Positions 16,014-24,409 of a DNA stretch of 28,179 nt are shown piece by piece (position 1 is the stretch's first letter; each line of letters begins with the position of its first letter). Below the pieces are notes generated by a model, which saw nothing but the letters and a program-made list of their open reading frames with translations, ran no database searches and was not told the origin of the DNA. This stretch comes from Balneolaceae bacterium UBA1514. GTDB lineage: Bacteria > Bacteroidota > Rhodothermia > Balneolales > Balneolaceae. Location of the stretch: assembly GCA_002323515.1 (NCBI GenBank), contig DCQQ01000042.1, forward strand, positions 71,137 to 99,315, in the 5' to 3' direction. Both the position numbers and the translations under genes were made by a program.

Positions 16014-16892
16014 TTAACTGGTCTTAAGCTGCGCTTTTTTAAGATACTTCATCAACAAGATACCAGCAATAATCACATAGGCGAGCAAACTAAGCTGCAG
16101 ATTAGTCATATTTGCAAAAGCTACCAACTCTCTGTCTCCTCTTATAAACTCAAAGGTAAAACGAAGTAACGCATAACCACCAGTATGTACATAAAATATA
16201 ATGGGCGAATTTTTGTTACTCTTCCAATACTTGTTAAATAAATAAACAACCACGGCCAGAATAGCAAAATCTCCCAGCATTTCGTACAGCTGCGTCGGAT
16301 GTAGAGGGGCACTCATCGTAGAGCCCGCTTCCACAAGGCCTCGTTCAAATGACCATTGCCAAGCGGAGGATGAATAGGCTAATTCTGTTTCAAACGATGG
16401 TACCCATGTACCATATCGTGGAAATTGAACCCCAAATATGCTGTTAGTGGCTGTTCCGTACGCATCACCATTAAAAAAACAACCGATACGCCCAATTGCT
16501 TGACCTATTAAAATACCGGGTGACAACAGGGAGAAGTATTCGAAATAGTTTAATTTCTTTCTTTTTGTAAAAAAATACCCCCCCAGCATACCCCCCAAAA
16601 GTCCTCCTGTTATACTGTTGCCCGCGCCGCTTAGGCTAAACAGGATGGCTGGATTACTCAAGAATAGATCTAGATTCCAAAACAGAAAATGAGAGAGCCG
16701 CGCACCTAGCAAAGCTGCCAAAATAGACCAAGTCACCAAGCCTTCAAATAACTCTGTTTTGCCTCCATTGGCTTTTACCCACCTATAACAAACATATACC
16801 CCAAGACCTATCGAGATTAAAAAATAAAGACCTTCATAAAAATAGATTTGATTGAAGCCTATATCTAAATGGATGGGAAACATGATAATCAA
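16014..16892 (-). CDS. lgt: Prolipoprotein diacylglyceryl transferase
   Basis: Lgt moves a diacylglyceryl group from phosphatidylglycerol onto the lipobox cysteine of exported prolipoproteins, the first lipoprotein maturation step, in the inner membrane. The 292-residue protein has about seven hydrophobic spans. The Lgt signature is GRIGCFFNGDAYG (residues 134-146). Other landmarks are LLGARLSHFLFW (61-72), GGLLGGMLGG (96-105), HPTQLYE (198-204) and FEFIRGDRE near the end. The start is at 16892 or three codons later at MFPIHLDIG. It is read toward the Hyi-like gene and a lipoprotein gene, and two further predicted lipoproteins or exported proteins lie in the window. The uvrA terminator separates it from uvrA. 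Confidence 0.93.
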   Translation of the reverse strand: MIIMFPIHLDIGFNQIYFYEGLYFLISIGLGVYVCYRWVKANGGKTELFEGLVTWSILAALLGARLSHFLFWNLDLFLSNPAILFSLSGAGNSITGGLLGGMLGGYFFTKRKKLNYFEYFSLLSPGILIGQAIGRIGCFFNGDAYGTATNSIFGVQFPRYGTWVPSFETELAYSSSAWQWSFERGLVEAGSTMSAPLHPTQLYEMLGDFAILAVVVYLFNKYWKSNKNSPIIFYVHTGGYALLRFTFEFIRGDRELVAFANMTNLQLSLLAYVIIAGILLMKYLKKAQLKTS

Positions 16893-16980
16893 AGGTTAGT
16901 TATGGCGCTACGTTTATGACTGCTTTTTTTGTACTTCCTTAATAATACTGAAAGCTCATTTATGATGGTATTATCAATTT

Positions 16981-17006
16981 AAAAGGATTCGCGTTCTAAT
17001 GAATCC
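16981..17006 (-). terminator. Intrinsic terminator of uvrA
   Basis: On the minus strand, 20 bases beyond the uvrA stop, GGATTC (17001-17006) pairs perfectly with GAATCC (16985-16990) around a ten-base loop, followed directly by TTTT (16981-16984). The placement right after a long gene and before lgt supports termination. The T run is short. Confidence 0.6.
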
Positions 17007-17026
17007 ACCTAAATACACCAATTATT

Positions 17027-19969
17027 CTATAATAGCTGCCCTAGTGCTTTCAAATGGTCTTTTAAGAAGCGGCCTGTATGACTATCACTCGTAGCCATTA
17101 TTTCTTCAGGTGTTCCCTGCGCTACCACTTGTCCACCTCTAAATCCACCATCTGGGCCTACATCTATGAGCCAGTCCGCGCTCTTAATGACGTCGAGATT
17201 ATGCTCGATAATAATTACCGAGTGCCCGGCCTCAACTAATTCGTTGAAGGCTTTGAGTAACTTTGCAACATCATCAAAATGAAGGCCAGTGGTTGGTTCG
17301 TCAAAGAAATAAACGGTATGTTCGTGACTTGTTTTGGTTAAAAACCGAGCCAATTTGACCCGCTGAGCTTCTCCGCCGGAAAGAGTGGTTGCACTTTGGC
17401 CTAAAGTAAGGTATCCTAACCCCACTTTTTCTAGAGGTTCTAGTTTTTTTACAATATTTGACTCGTCCACAAAAAACTCAATAGCTTCTGATATAGGCAT
17501 GTTTAAAACCTGCTCGACGCTTTTACCTCGGTAGAGTACCTGTAAAATATCCTTCCTGAATCGAGTACCATTGCACTCCTCACAAATGAGTTCTATGTCT
17601 GCCATGAATTGCATTTCAATCTTTTGAACGCCTTCACCCTGGCAACTTTCGCACCGACCACCTGGCACGTTAAAGCTAAAATGACCAGGAGTATAGCCCA
17701 TTATTTTAGCTTGTCTAGTGCTTGCAAAAACATCTCGTATACCGTCGAAAGCCTTCGTATAGGTAGCCGGGTTTGATCGAGAAGATCGCCCAATTGGGGA
17801 TTGATCGACCATTTCAACATGATGAACCCTTCCCATGCCTGTTAAAGATCGGTGGCGCCCCACTGATTCGTTATAATTGCCAAAATGCTTTTTTATCCCT
17901 TTATACACTGTATCGTGCACAAGGGTTGATTTTCCTGAACCTGAAACCCCGGTTACTACCAGCAATAACCCAAGTGGTATGTTCACATCCACATTTTTCA
18001 GATTATGCTCGCTTGCTCCCTTCAATTCTAAGAAATGACCTGAGCCTGAGCGTCGTTGAGCGGGTATGGGGATGAGCGCTTGACCACTCAAATAACGGCC
18101 CGTTAAGGTTGGCGCCTCTAGTAATTGAGGGTATGCCCCTTCAAAAACCACTTCACCCCCATGAACCCCAGCAAATGGTCCAATATCAATAATATGATCT
18201 GCCGCTCGCATCATTTCACAGTCATGCTCAACTACAAGTACCGTGTTTCCAATGTCTCGAAGAGATTCTAGAATCTTAATGAGTCGGTCATTATCCCTGG
18301 GATGCAAGCCTATGGTTGGCTCATCGAGCACATATAAACTACCTATTAAAGAACTTCCCAAAGCGTTTGCTAAGCTTATTCGTTGCGACTCTCCACCGCT
18401 TAAGGTATTGGCTAGCCGGTCAAGAGTAAGATAATCTAGGCCAACCTCAACCAAATATTTAAGTCGTTTTTTTATCTCGTATACCAATTGTCCAGCAACA
18501 CCTAGTTCGAATTCACTTAGCTTAAGTTCATCAAAATACTTCTTGGCATGACCAATGGTTAATTCAGAGACCTCACCAAGATGCATCTCACCCACTCGTA
18601 CATACTGTGCATCTTTTCGAATACGATACCCTTCACATTCTGAGCAACGACTATATCCTCTATAACGAGCATACAGCACGCGCATATGTACTTTATAGTT
18701 TTGTGATCGTACCTGATCAAAGAAGGCGTGAATACCAATGTACTCATCCTTTCCTTTCCATAGTGCTCGCTTAACCTCTTTTGGTAGCTCCCGGTAAGGG
18801 AGATCAATAGACCACCGTTCACGCGCAGCCACACGGATTAAGTCACGTAAATGCTGAGAAAATTTAGGAGAGTCAAAAGGCGCGATGGTATTGTTTCTAA
18901 TGCTTTTCTCGTGATCAGGTATGACAAGATTTTCATCTATCCCAGCCACCCGGCCAAAGCCTTCGCATTTAGAACAAGCACCAAATGGATTGTTGAATGA
19001 GAACATTTGTGGCGTTGGCTCAACAAACTCCATACCATCCCGCTCAAAACGTTCACTAAAGGGCTGTTCCTGTTCCCCCCGAACCTTGATAGAGCCTTTA
19101 CCCAGGCCTTGCCTAAATGCGGTTTCAAGGGAATCTGCCATGCGAGATCTAGTGGTATCATCAGATTTATTGACCAGTCGATCGACCAATACTCTATAAT
19201 CACTAGGGCGGTGATTATTGGGTAAAACTAGATGATCATTTTTCTTTTGTGAAGTAGCTTTTTTCGTTGCTTTAGCTGATTTTATCTCTATCTTTTTTCC
19301 TGTTTCCTCCCCCTCACCCTCTATTTGGGATGGTAGAATTAAGGTGGTTAAATCCAATACTTCTTCTGTGGCTATGTGCAATAGACGAGTAAAACCTTTT
19401 TCCTTCAGTATTTTTAACTCATCGCTAATAGAATGACTGCCGTGCTCAGGAATGGGATAAAGTACATAGAATCGAGCGCCTTCCTCAAGATGTACCTCAA
19501 TATAATTAACTACATCTCCTGGTGTATCTTTTGTGACTAATTCACCCGATTTCGGACTATAGGTCTTTCCGATGCGCGCAAATAATAAGCGCAGATAATC
19601 ATAAATTTCAGTGGTCGTTCCAACCGTTGAGCGAGGATTGGATGAGGTGGTTTTTTGTTGAATGGCCATGGCTGGAGAGATACCATGAATATGATCTACT
19701 TCCGGCTTATCCATCCTTTCGAGGAATTGCCGAGCATAACTAGATAGGCTTTCAACATACCGTCTTTGGCCTTCGGCGTAAATAGTATCAAAAGCTAAAC
19801 TAGACTTTCCAGAGCCGGAAACTCCGGTTATAACCGTTAGACTATTCCGAGGGATTTGAACCTCGATATTCTTCAGATTATGAGTTCGCGCACCTTGAAC
19901 TACGATAGGGCGGAACTTCTGTCGCTTATCTTTCTTTTGGATTGTATGTTCCGTGGCTTGTTTAGACAC
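17027..19969 (-). CDS. uvrA: Excinuclease ABC subunit A
   Basis: UvrA is the damage-sensing ATPase of nucleotide excision repair; it forms a dimer and loads UvrB. The 980-residue protein has two ABC modules. The first P-loop is GVSGSGKSS (residues 49-57) and the first signature is LSGGESQRISLA. The second P-loop is GVSGSGKSTLVHD (about 671-683) and the second signature LSGGEAQRVKLARFL. Zinc-binding cysteine pairs appear as CSKCEGFGR, CSECEGYR, CESCQGEGV and CEECNGTRF. A lysine/glutamate-rich insertion at about residues 214-251 (GEETGKKIEIKSAKATKKA) lengthens the UvrB-binding region compared with E. coli. The start is GTG at 19967-19969, with AGGAG about 15 bases upstream. It is followed by a clear terminator. 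The 247 bases upstream hold only short hairpins (for example ATACC/GGTAT at 20184-20196) and no gene I can support. Confidence 0.97.
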   Translation of the reverse strand: MSKQATEHTIQKKDKRQKFRPIVVQGARTHNLKNIEVQIPRNSLTVITGVSGSGKSSLAFDTIYAEGQRRYVESLSSYARQFLERMDKPEVDHIHGISPAMAIQQKTTSSNPRSTVGTTTEIYDYLRLLFARIGKTYSPKSGELVTKDTPGDVVNYIEVHLEEGARFYVLYPIPEHGSHSISDELKILKEKGFTRLLHIATEEVLDLTTLILPSQIEGEGEETGKKIEIKSAKATKKATSQKKNDHLVLPNNHRPSDYRVLVDRLVNKSDDTTRSRMADSLETAFRQGLGKGSIKVRGEQEQPFSERFERDGMEFVEPTPQMFSFNNPFGACSKCEGFGRVAGIDENLVIPDHEKSIRNNTIAPFDSPKFSQHLRDLIRVAARERWSIDLPYRELPKEVKRALWKGKDEYIGIHAFFDQVRSQNYKVHMRVLYARYRGYSRCSECEGYRIRKDAQYVRVGEMHLGEVSELTIGHAKKYFDELKLSEFELGVAGQLVYEIKKRLKYLVEVGLDYLTLDRLANTLSGGESQRISLANALGSSLIGSLYVLDEPTIGLHPRDNDRLIKILESLRDIGNTVLVVEHDCEMMRAADHIIDIGPFAGVHGGEVVFEGAYPQLLEAPTLTGRYLSGQALIPIPAQRRSGSGHFLELKGASEHNLKNVDVNIPLGLLLVVTGVSGSGKSTLVHDTVYKGIKKHFGNYNESVGRHRSLTGMGRVHHVEMVDQSPIGRSSRSNPATYTKAFDGIRDVFASTRQAKIMGYTPGHFSFNVPGGRCESCQGEGVQKIEMQFMADIELICEECNGTRFRKDILQVLYRGKSVEQVLNMPISEAIEFFVDESNIVKKLEPLEKVGLGYLTLGQSATTLSGGEAQRVKLARFLTKTSHEHTVYFFDEPTTGLHFDDVAKLLKAFNELVEAGHSVIIIEHNLDVIKSADWLIDVGPDGGFRGGQVVAQGTPEEIMATSDSHTGRFLKDHLKALGQLL

Positions 19970-20216
19970 TCGCTCTCGTTCACTCCTGATAATATGCTAA
20001 TTAGTCAATCCTGAAAGATAGCATTTTCATTGCCCTTATCTAAGCTGTTTATCGGTATTTTATTTTGCTTTTTTCTGTATTTCCAGTCAAAATGAACCCA
20101 CTATTCTCCATCCGACTCTAAAAATAAGGCCTAGCTTTCACGCAAATCCCGCAAGGGTATGTGGTTATTTCTTAACCGCTCAAATACCAAAGGTATGGGA
20201 TGTGAGTAACGATTGT

Positions 20217-20480
20217 TCAAGCCTGCTGATCTGACCACATAATTTGCTCTAACCAATCTTCCTGAACTAAGCTTGGCGCCCCCTTTATCTCAACAGAGTC
20301 TGAATGGTCTATCTCGGGCGCTGCTTGTGTGGTATAAGCCCAAATCTGTATCGGCCGTGCAAGGCGCTTACTAAACGCTAGCTCTGACTCAAGGGCTCGC
20401 ATCTTATTTGTACGTATGGTGTATCGATATGCTTGCTTATTTTTGGTTGGGACCACCTCCATTATTTCACCTTCTACCAC
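20217..20480 (-). CDS. Hypothetical protein, probably the C-terminal half of a split gene
   Basis: I do not recognise this 87-residue product. From a GTG at 20480 it reads VVEGEIMEVVPTKNKQAYRY and continues TIRTNKMRALESELAFSKRL, a compact, mostly beta-looking soluble piece with an acidic C-terminus. It is in the same reading frame as the upstream 76-residue gene and separated from it only by TGA and AGC, so the two were probably one protein of about 165 residues with two membrane spans and a soluble tail. Alternatively it is a separate, translationally coupled gene, since GAAGGA lies about nine bases before the GTG. It ends in TGA. Confidence 0.5.
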   Translation of the reverse strand: MVEGEIMEVVPTKNKQAYRYTIRTNKMRALESELAFSKRLARPIQIWAYTTQAAPEIDHSDSVEIKGAPSLVQEDWLEQIMWSDQQA

Positions 20481-20483
20481 GCT

Positions 20484-20714
20484 TCACGTTCCTTCTCGTA
20501 ACTGCTGTTGGCCTAAGGCATATACTTCCGCTTCGATTTGGTCCTTTAATAGGTATGAGGTGATGAGTATTTGAGCGGCCAATACAATCAGCACTGCTCC
20601 CATGCCTGCATGCATCGCTTTTTTATCCATCACTAAAGAATGGAGGGCCCATTTATGCAGGGCTACACCAAGCATATATAACAGTAGAATCCTAAGCGCT
20701 GGTTGGGTATTCAT
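20484..20714 (-). CDS. Small hypothetical membrane protein, probably the N-terminal half of a split gene
   Basis: The 76-residue product has two predicted membrane segments, roughly residues 7-24 (ALRILLLYMLGVALHKWA) and 36-57 (AGMGAVLIVLAAQILITSYLL). A charged helix KDQIEAEVYALGQQQLREGT follows and then a TGA at 20484-20486. The next in-frame codons continue as a plausible soluble domain (entry at 20217-20480). No family is recognised. It is 252 bases from uvrA and divergent from the oxidoreductase gene. The 207-base gap upstream (20715-20921) must contain both promoters; no clear element was seen. Confidence 0.5.
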   Translation of the reverse strand: MNTQPALRILLLYMLGVALHKWALHSLVMDKKAMHAGMGAVLIVLAAQILITSYLLKDQIEAEVYALGQQQLREGT

Positions 20715-20963
20715 TTCTTTCTATACTTCGGTAACAAAATGAGTTTGGTATCACTCAATCTGTTGAGATTTGCTGATTTTGCTTTGTTGACGCAGCTTTA
20801 TAGTCGTTTTTTGAGCTTTGTTTGCATTAACTAGTAGACCTTAGCCGTAGATTGGCCTTACGTTAAATTTTGTTCGCCTGGATAGTATTACTGATTTGGT
20901 CGTGGTGATTGATGCTAATTTTTGCGTAATTCCATGCATCTAACTTTAATAAACGTTACGGCT

Positions 20964-22412
20964 ATGAAGAGAAAAGATTTTTTAACGAGGGTTGGTTTAG
21001 CAGGCGCTGGATTTAGTATTGTTCCTCGTCATGTATTGGGTGGCAAGGGTTTCACTGCGCCTAGCGATACCTTATATATTGGGGCTATCGGGGCAGGTGG
21101 AAGGGGAAATGACAACCTCCGTCAACTAGCTCTACATCCAAATGTAAAAGTATCTCATCTGTGCGACGTGGACCAACGTATGGTAAGCCGCGCAAAGGAG
21201 GCCTATCCAAATGCGCCTTTTTATAAGGATTACCGAAAAATGCTGGATTCGCATGAATCCGAAATAGATGCCATGGTCGTGTCTACTCCAGACCATAACC
21301 ATGCGGTACAAACGATGGCGGCCATCCAGCGAGGCATGCATGTATATGTTGAAAAACCCTTAACACATGATATCTATGAGGCCAGGATGCTGACGGAGGC
21401 TGCAAAAAAACATAAAGTTGTCACACAAATGGGTAATTACGGGTCTTCAGGTGACGGGGTTCGGCAAATGAAAGAATGGTTACAAGCAGGTATTATTGGG
21501 CAAGCGCATACCGTCTATGTTTGGACTAATCGCCCTGTTTGGCCCCAGGGAATTAGTTGGCCGACAAGTCCTGCGCCAGTACCCCAGGGATTGGACTGGG
21601 ACTTATGGTTGGGTACGGCACCATACAAAGAATATATGGAAGGGCTCGCTCCCTTTAATTGGAGGGGGTGGTCGGATTATGGAACCGGCGCGCTCGGAGA
21701 CATGGGGTGCCATTTAATGGAAACTCCGTTTAATATTCTTAATCTTGGCTACCCAGACCGAGTTGAATGTAGTGTTGGAGCGGTGTATGTTGACGAATTC
21801 CGGCGCGGTGAATTTCCTGATGGATTTCCACCTTCTTCTCATGTGGTCTTACGCTTCCCTTATCAAAATGGTGATTTTATAAAAATGCATTGGATGGACG
21901 GGGGTATTCAGCCTGCTAGACCTGAAGAATTGGAACCTGATGAACTCATGGGTGATGGGGGTAACGGGATAATTATTATCGGGGAGCGCGGTAAAATGAT
22001 GTGCGACACCTATGGTCAAAACGCTCGTCTTCTCCCTACTAGGTTAAATGACCACGTGCAAGTGCCCCAAACGCTACCCCGTGTTCCTGAAGGACATCAT
22101 CATCAATGGGTAAATGCTTGTTTAGCGGGATATGGCGAGCATGAGTTGAGTTCCTCTTTTGACATCGCAGGACCACTAACCGAAAGCGTACTGATGGGAA
22201 ATTTGGCTATACGAAGTTACGATTATAAAGAAGAATACAAGGAAACATACACCGAAGATGGGGTAGAGATGGAGAGGATACGCACTCGCTACCCGGGTCG
22301 GGGCATTCAACTTTTATGGGACGGTCCGACCATGAAGGTAACCAACTTCGAACCAGCTAATGCCTTTGTCCGTAGAAAATATCGAGAAGGATGGGGTTCA
22401 GGAGCGCTTTAG
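20964..22412 (+). CDS. Gfo/Idh/MocA-family oxidoreductase with leader peptide
   Basis: This NAD(P)-dependent sugar or polyol oxidoreductase family protein is 482 residues from the chosen start. The nucleotide-binding motif is IGAIGAGGRGNDNL, the family catalytic-loop motif VYVEKPLTHD follows at about residues 127-136, and GDMGCHLMETPFNILNLGYP marks the C-terminal alpha/beta domain. An earlier ATG at 20922 adds 14 residues, but the one at 20964 begins MKRKDFLTRVGLAGAGFSIVP, the usual Tat-like leader for secreted members, so I chose it. The twin arginine is Arg-Lys here, as in the Hyi-like protein. Substrate is unknown. Its stop overlaps by four bases the end of the convergent sugar dehydrogenase gene. 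Confidence 0.88.
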   Translation: MKRKDFLTRVGLAGAGFSIVPRHVLGGKGFTAPSDTLYIGAIGAGGRGNDNLRQLALHPNVKVSHLCDVDQRMVSRAKEAYPNAPFYKDYRKMLDSHESEIDAMVVSTPDHNHAVQTMAAIQRGMHVYVEKPLTHDIYEARMLTEAAKKHKVVTQMGNYGSSGDGVRQMKEWLQAGIIGQAHTVYVWTNRPVWPQGISWPTSPAPVPQGLDWDLWLGTAPYKEYMEGLAPFNWRGWSDYGTGALGDMGCHLMETPFNILNLGYPDRVECSVGAVYVDEFRRGEFPDGFPPSSHVVLRFPYQNGDFIKMHWMDGGIQPARPEELEPDELMGDGGNGIIIIGERGKMMCDTYGQNARLLPTRLNDHVQVPQTLPRVPEGHHHQWVNACLAGYGEHELSSSFDIAGPLTESVLMGNLAIRSYDYKEEYKETYTEDGVEMERIRTRYPGRGIQLLWDGPTMKVTNFEPANAFVRRKYREGWGSGAL

Positions 22413-23524
22413 ACTCCCTCTACCCGGAAAATTCCTTGGCCTGTAACACCCACGTAGATATACCCATCGGGTCCTTGTTTAATACTACGCACACGGCCTA
22501 TTCCTTGAAGCACTTCAGTTCGTGATATAACGGTGTTGCCATTGAGTTGCAGTAATTCTACCAATCCAAATTTTAGGGAACCAACCAATAAGTGCCCTTT
22601 CCAATCGGGGTATCGATCGCTGGTTACAAAGGTCATCCCTGAGGGGGCAATGGATGGAACCCAATATTGAATGGGCTGTTGCATACCCTCTCGAACGGAA
22701 TCCTCAGCAAAAGGAGTTCCATTGTAATTTATTCCATAGCTTATTACGGGCCAACCATAATTCTTACCTGGGTGTATGATATTCAGCTCATCGCCTCCAC
22801 GCGGTCCGTGTTCATGCGCCCACATTTGACCCGTCACCGGGTGCCGCTCCATTCCTTGCTGGTTTCGATGGCCATATGAATAAACCGCCTGAATGGCGTT
22901 AGCCTGTCCTACAAAGGGGTTGTCTTGGGGTATACTTCCATCGTCATTTATTCGATAGACTTTTCCACCGTCTATAGAAAGGCTTTGAGGATTTATATCT
23001 CTATTCCCACGATCTCCAATGGTAAAATAGAGCGTTCCGTTGGTTCCAAACTCGAGTCGACTGCCATAATGTACGCCTCTTTTGCTATTTGGTGTGGCTT
23101 TATAGAGTGTTTCTATCTGCTCTAAGCCATTTTCCCTTAATTTTGCGCGGATAATTTTGGTGTTCGCGCCCTCACCATCTCCCGCGGTGGATGAATAGCT
23201 AAAATATATCCATCCGTTTTCTGCATGATTAGGATGTGTCTGAACATCTAAAAATCCTCCTTGACGCTCAGGATAGAGGTCCCCAAGTACCTCGGTATAT
23301 TCCGCGACTATTTCGCCTTCCCGCAGCACGTATAAAATTCCTGATCGATCAGTAACTAATAGCTCACCGCTAGATAACCAATCCATTCCCCATGGCACTT
23401 CTATGCCGCTTACATAACTGGTGAAGGTATAATCATTTTGTGCTTGGGGGGTGGAAGTAGCCGCACATGACAACCAAAATAAAAGAGCAAAACCCAGAGG
23501 GTAAAAAGTAGATTGTTTAAACAT
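22409..23524 (-). CDS. PQQ-dependent sugar dehydrogenase (soluble aldose/glucose dehydrogenase type), lipoprotein
   Basis: This 371-residue six-bladed propeller belongs to the glucose/sorbosone dehydrogenase family, which oxidises aldoses with pyrroloquinoline quinone. Blade and active-site landmarks are VPWGMDWLSSGELLVTDRSG (residues 43-62), VHYGSRLEFGTNGTLYFTIG, then GHRNQQGMERHPVTGQMWAH leading to EHGPRGGDELN, and GKNYGWPVISYG. The N-terminus has a short hydrophobic signal (about residues 8-18) and a lipobox LSC with Cys20, so it should be lipid-anchored in the envelope. It converges with the Gfo/Idh/MocA gene and shares four bases with it. A perfect inverted repeat sits 38 bases upstream of its start. 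No PQQ synthesis genes are in view, so cofactor supply cannot be judged here. Confidence 0.88.
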   Translation of the reverse strand: MFKQSTFYPLGFALLFWLSCAATSTPQAQNDYTFTSYVSGIEVPWGMDWLSSGELLVTDRSGILYVLREGEIVAEYTEVLGDLYPERQGGFLDVQTHPNHAENGWIYFSYSSTAGDGEGANTKIIRAKLRENGLEQIETLYKATPNSKRGVHYGSRLEFGTNGTLYFTIGDRGNRDINPQSLSIDGGKVYRINDDGSIPQDNPFVGQANAIQAVYSYGHRNQQGMERHPVTGQMWAHEHGPRGGDELNIIHPGKNYGWPVISYGINYNGTPFAEDSVREGMQQPIQYWVPSIAPSGMTFVTSDRYPDWKGHLLVGSLKFGLVELLQLNGNTVISRTEVLQGIGRVRSIKQGPDGYIYVGVTGQGIFRVEGV

Positions 23525-23561
23525 AACGGTGATGGTTAAGAATGGTTTGATGGATAATCTA

Positions 23562-23597
23562 CGATAGAATTGACTTAATTATTGAACATTTCTATCG
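23562..23597. promoter_or_regulatory. Perfect 8-base inverted repeat upstream of the sugar dehydrogenase, candidate operator
   Basis: CGATAGAA (23562-23569) and TTCTATCG (23590-23597) are exact inverted copies separated by 20 AT-rich bases, in the 107-base gap between the thioredoxin-fold gene and the sugar dehydrogenase gene. The arm-to-arm distance of 28 bases places both arms on nearly the same face of the helix, as for a dimeric repressor. It could also be a weak hairpin ending the thioredoxin transcript, but no T run follows. Confidence 0.45.
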
Positions 23598-23631
23598 GGT
23601 TTATGCACATATTCCCGCGTCATGGCTGTAC

Positions 23632-24090
23632 TTAACGATAAAGGAACTGCCGAAGTTCATCGGTATTCATAAACCCAGTACGCCGCTTTAATTGATTGCC
23701 ATTTGGATCTAATATTAAGGTGCCTGGAAAGACATAAATTCCCTGCTGTTGAGTCCACGTTCTAGAGCTAAGTTCCTGCCCCCGGAAACGTACTGGTTGA
23801 TCGGCATTTCCATTCACTTTTACAGGGATGTATCCCGCGTCCAAGACCGCCCGTACCGTGGTATCTGGGTATACTTCCCGCTCCATGGCTCGACAGTATT
23901 TACACCCATCTTCATATACATCAACCAGGACTAGCTTATCAGAATCTCTAGCTTCTTGCAATCCTACGTCCAAGCTACGCCAGTCAGGTGCGTTTTGAAT
24001 TTCTACTGGGGTAGTTTTCTGTATAGCATTGTATACAAATACACCTAAAAATGCCCCTAAAACAATGGCGATAATGGATTTTTTAGACAT
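23632..24090 (-). CDS. Membrane-anchored thioredoxin-family protein
   Basis: The 152-residue protein has an N-terminal membrane anchor or uncleaved signal (residues 4-20, KSIIAIVLGAFLGVFVY) and a thioredoxin fold. The redox motif is CKYC (Cys63-Cys66) in VDVYEDGCKYCRAMEREVYPD, and the cis-proline is Pro122 in IYVFPGTLIL. The DUF255/thioredoxin_7-like context (acting on a sacrificial disulfide in the periplasm) suggests a thiol-disulfide reductase or a DsbD-dependent protein. It is divergent from the 77-residue gene with 85 bases between, and precedes the sugar dehydrogenase by 107 bases. The partner is unknown. Confidence 0.85.
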   Translation of the reverse strand: MSKKSIIAIVLGAFLGVFVYNAIQKTTPVEIQNAPDWRSLDVGLQEARDSDKLVLVDVYEDGCKYCRAMEREVYPDTTVRAVLDAGYIPVKVNGNADQPVRFRGQELSSRTWTQQQGIYVFPGTLILDPNGNQLKRRTGFMNTDELRQFLYR

Positions 24091-24175
24091 TACAATCTTT
24101 GCTTAACCTCAATTTTATCTAATTTTAATAGTATCTTTAGCACAACTAATAGTACAAAATATGGGCATTTGATAC

Positions 24176-24409
24176 ATGACAAATTCTGTAATAGAGCAAT
24201 ACAAACTTGGAGCCGTACAGGTAAAGGTAAGCGCCTCAGAGCGACCCAACAAATATACTGTACATTGTTCCAATGGTGAATTTGCATCGGAATTTACCGT
24301 TAGTGAGTACGAGTTTAAGCACTATAAACGACTCATGAATCAGCGTATTACTGAAGCGTTTAATCAGGCAAATGACCCTCATTCCGAATCAGAATCCGAC
24401 CATGCCTAA
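24176..24409 (+). CDS. Small hypothetical protein coupled to an HTH gene
   Basis: The 77-residue product is not recognised. It reads as a small two-layer domain: strands LGAVQVKVSASE, KYTVHCSNGEF and ASEFTVSEYEF, then a basic helix KHYKRLMNQRITEAFNQA and an acidic tail PHSESESDHA. No signal peptide or membrane span is visible. Its stop overlaps the ATG of the following DNA-binding protein (ATGCCTAA at 24402-24409), a strong sign of translational coupling and joint function. It starts 85 bases from the divergent thioredoxin gene. Confidence 0.65.
   Translation: MTNSVIEQYKLGAVQVKVSASERPNKYTVHCSNGEFASEFTVSEYEFKHYKRLMNQRITEAFNQANDPHSESESDHA

Noticed and set aside
8383..20486. Global reassignment of TGA to an amino acid.
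   Set aside because: Thousands of codons of intact conserved genes contain no in-frame TGA, tryptophan is always TGG, and one intact gene ends in TGA.
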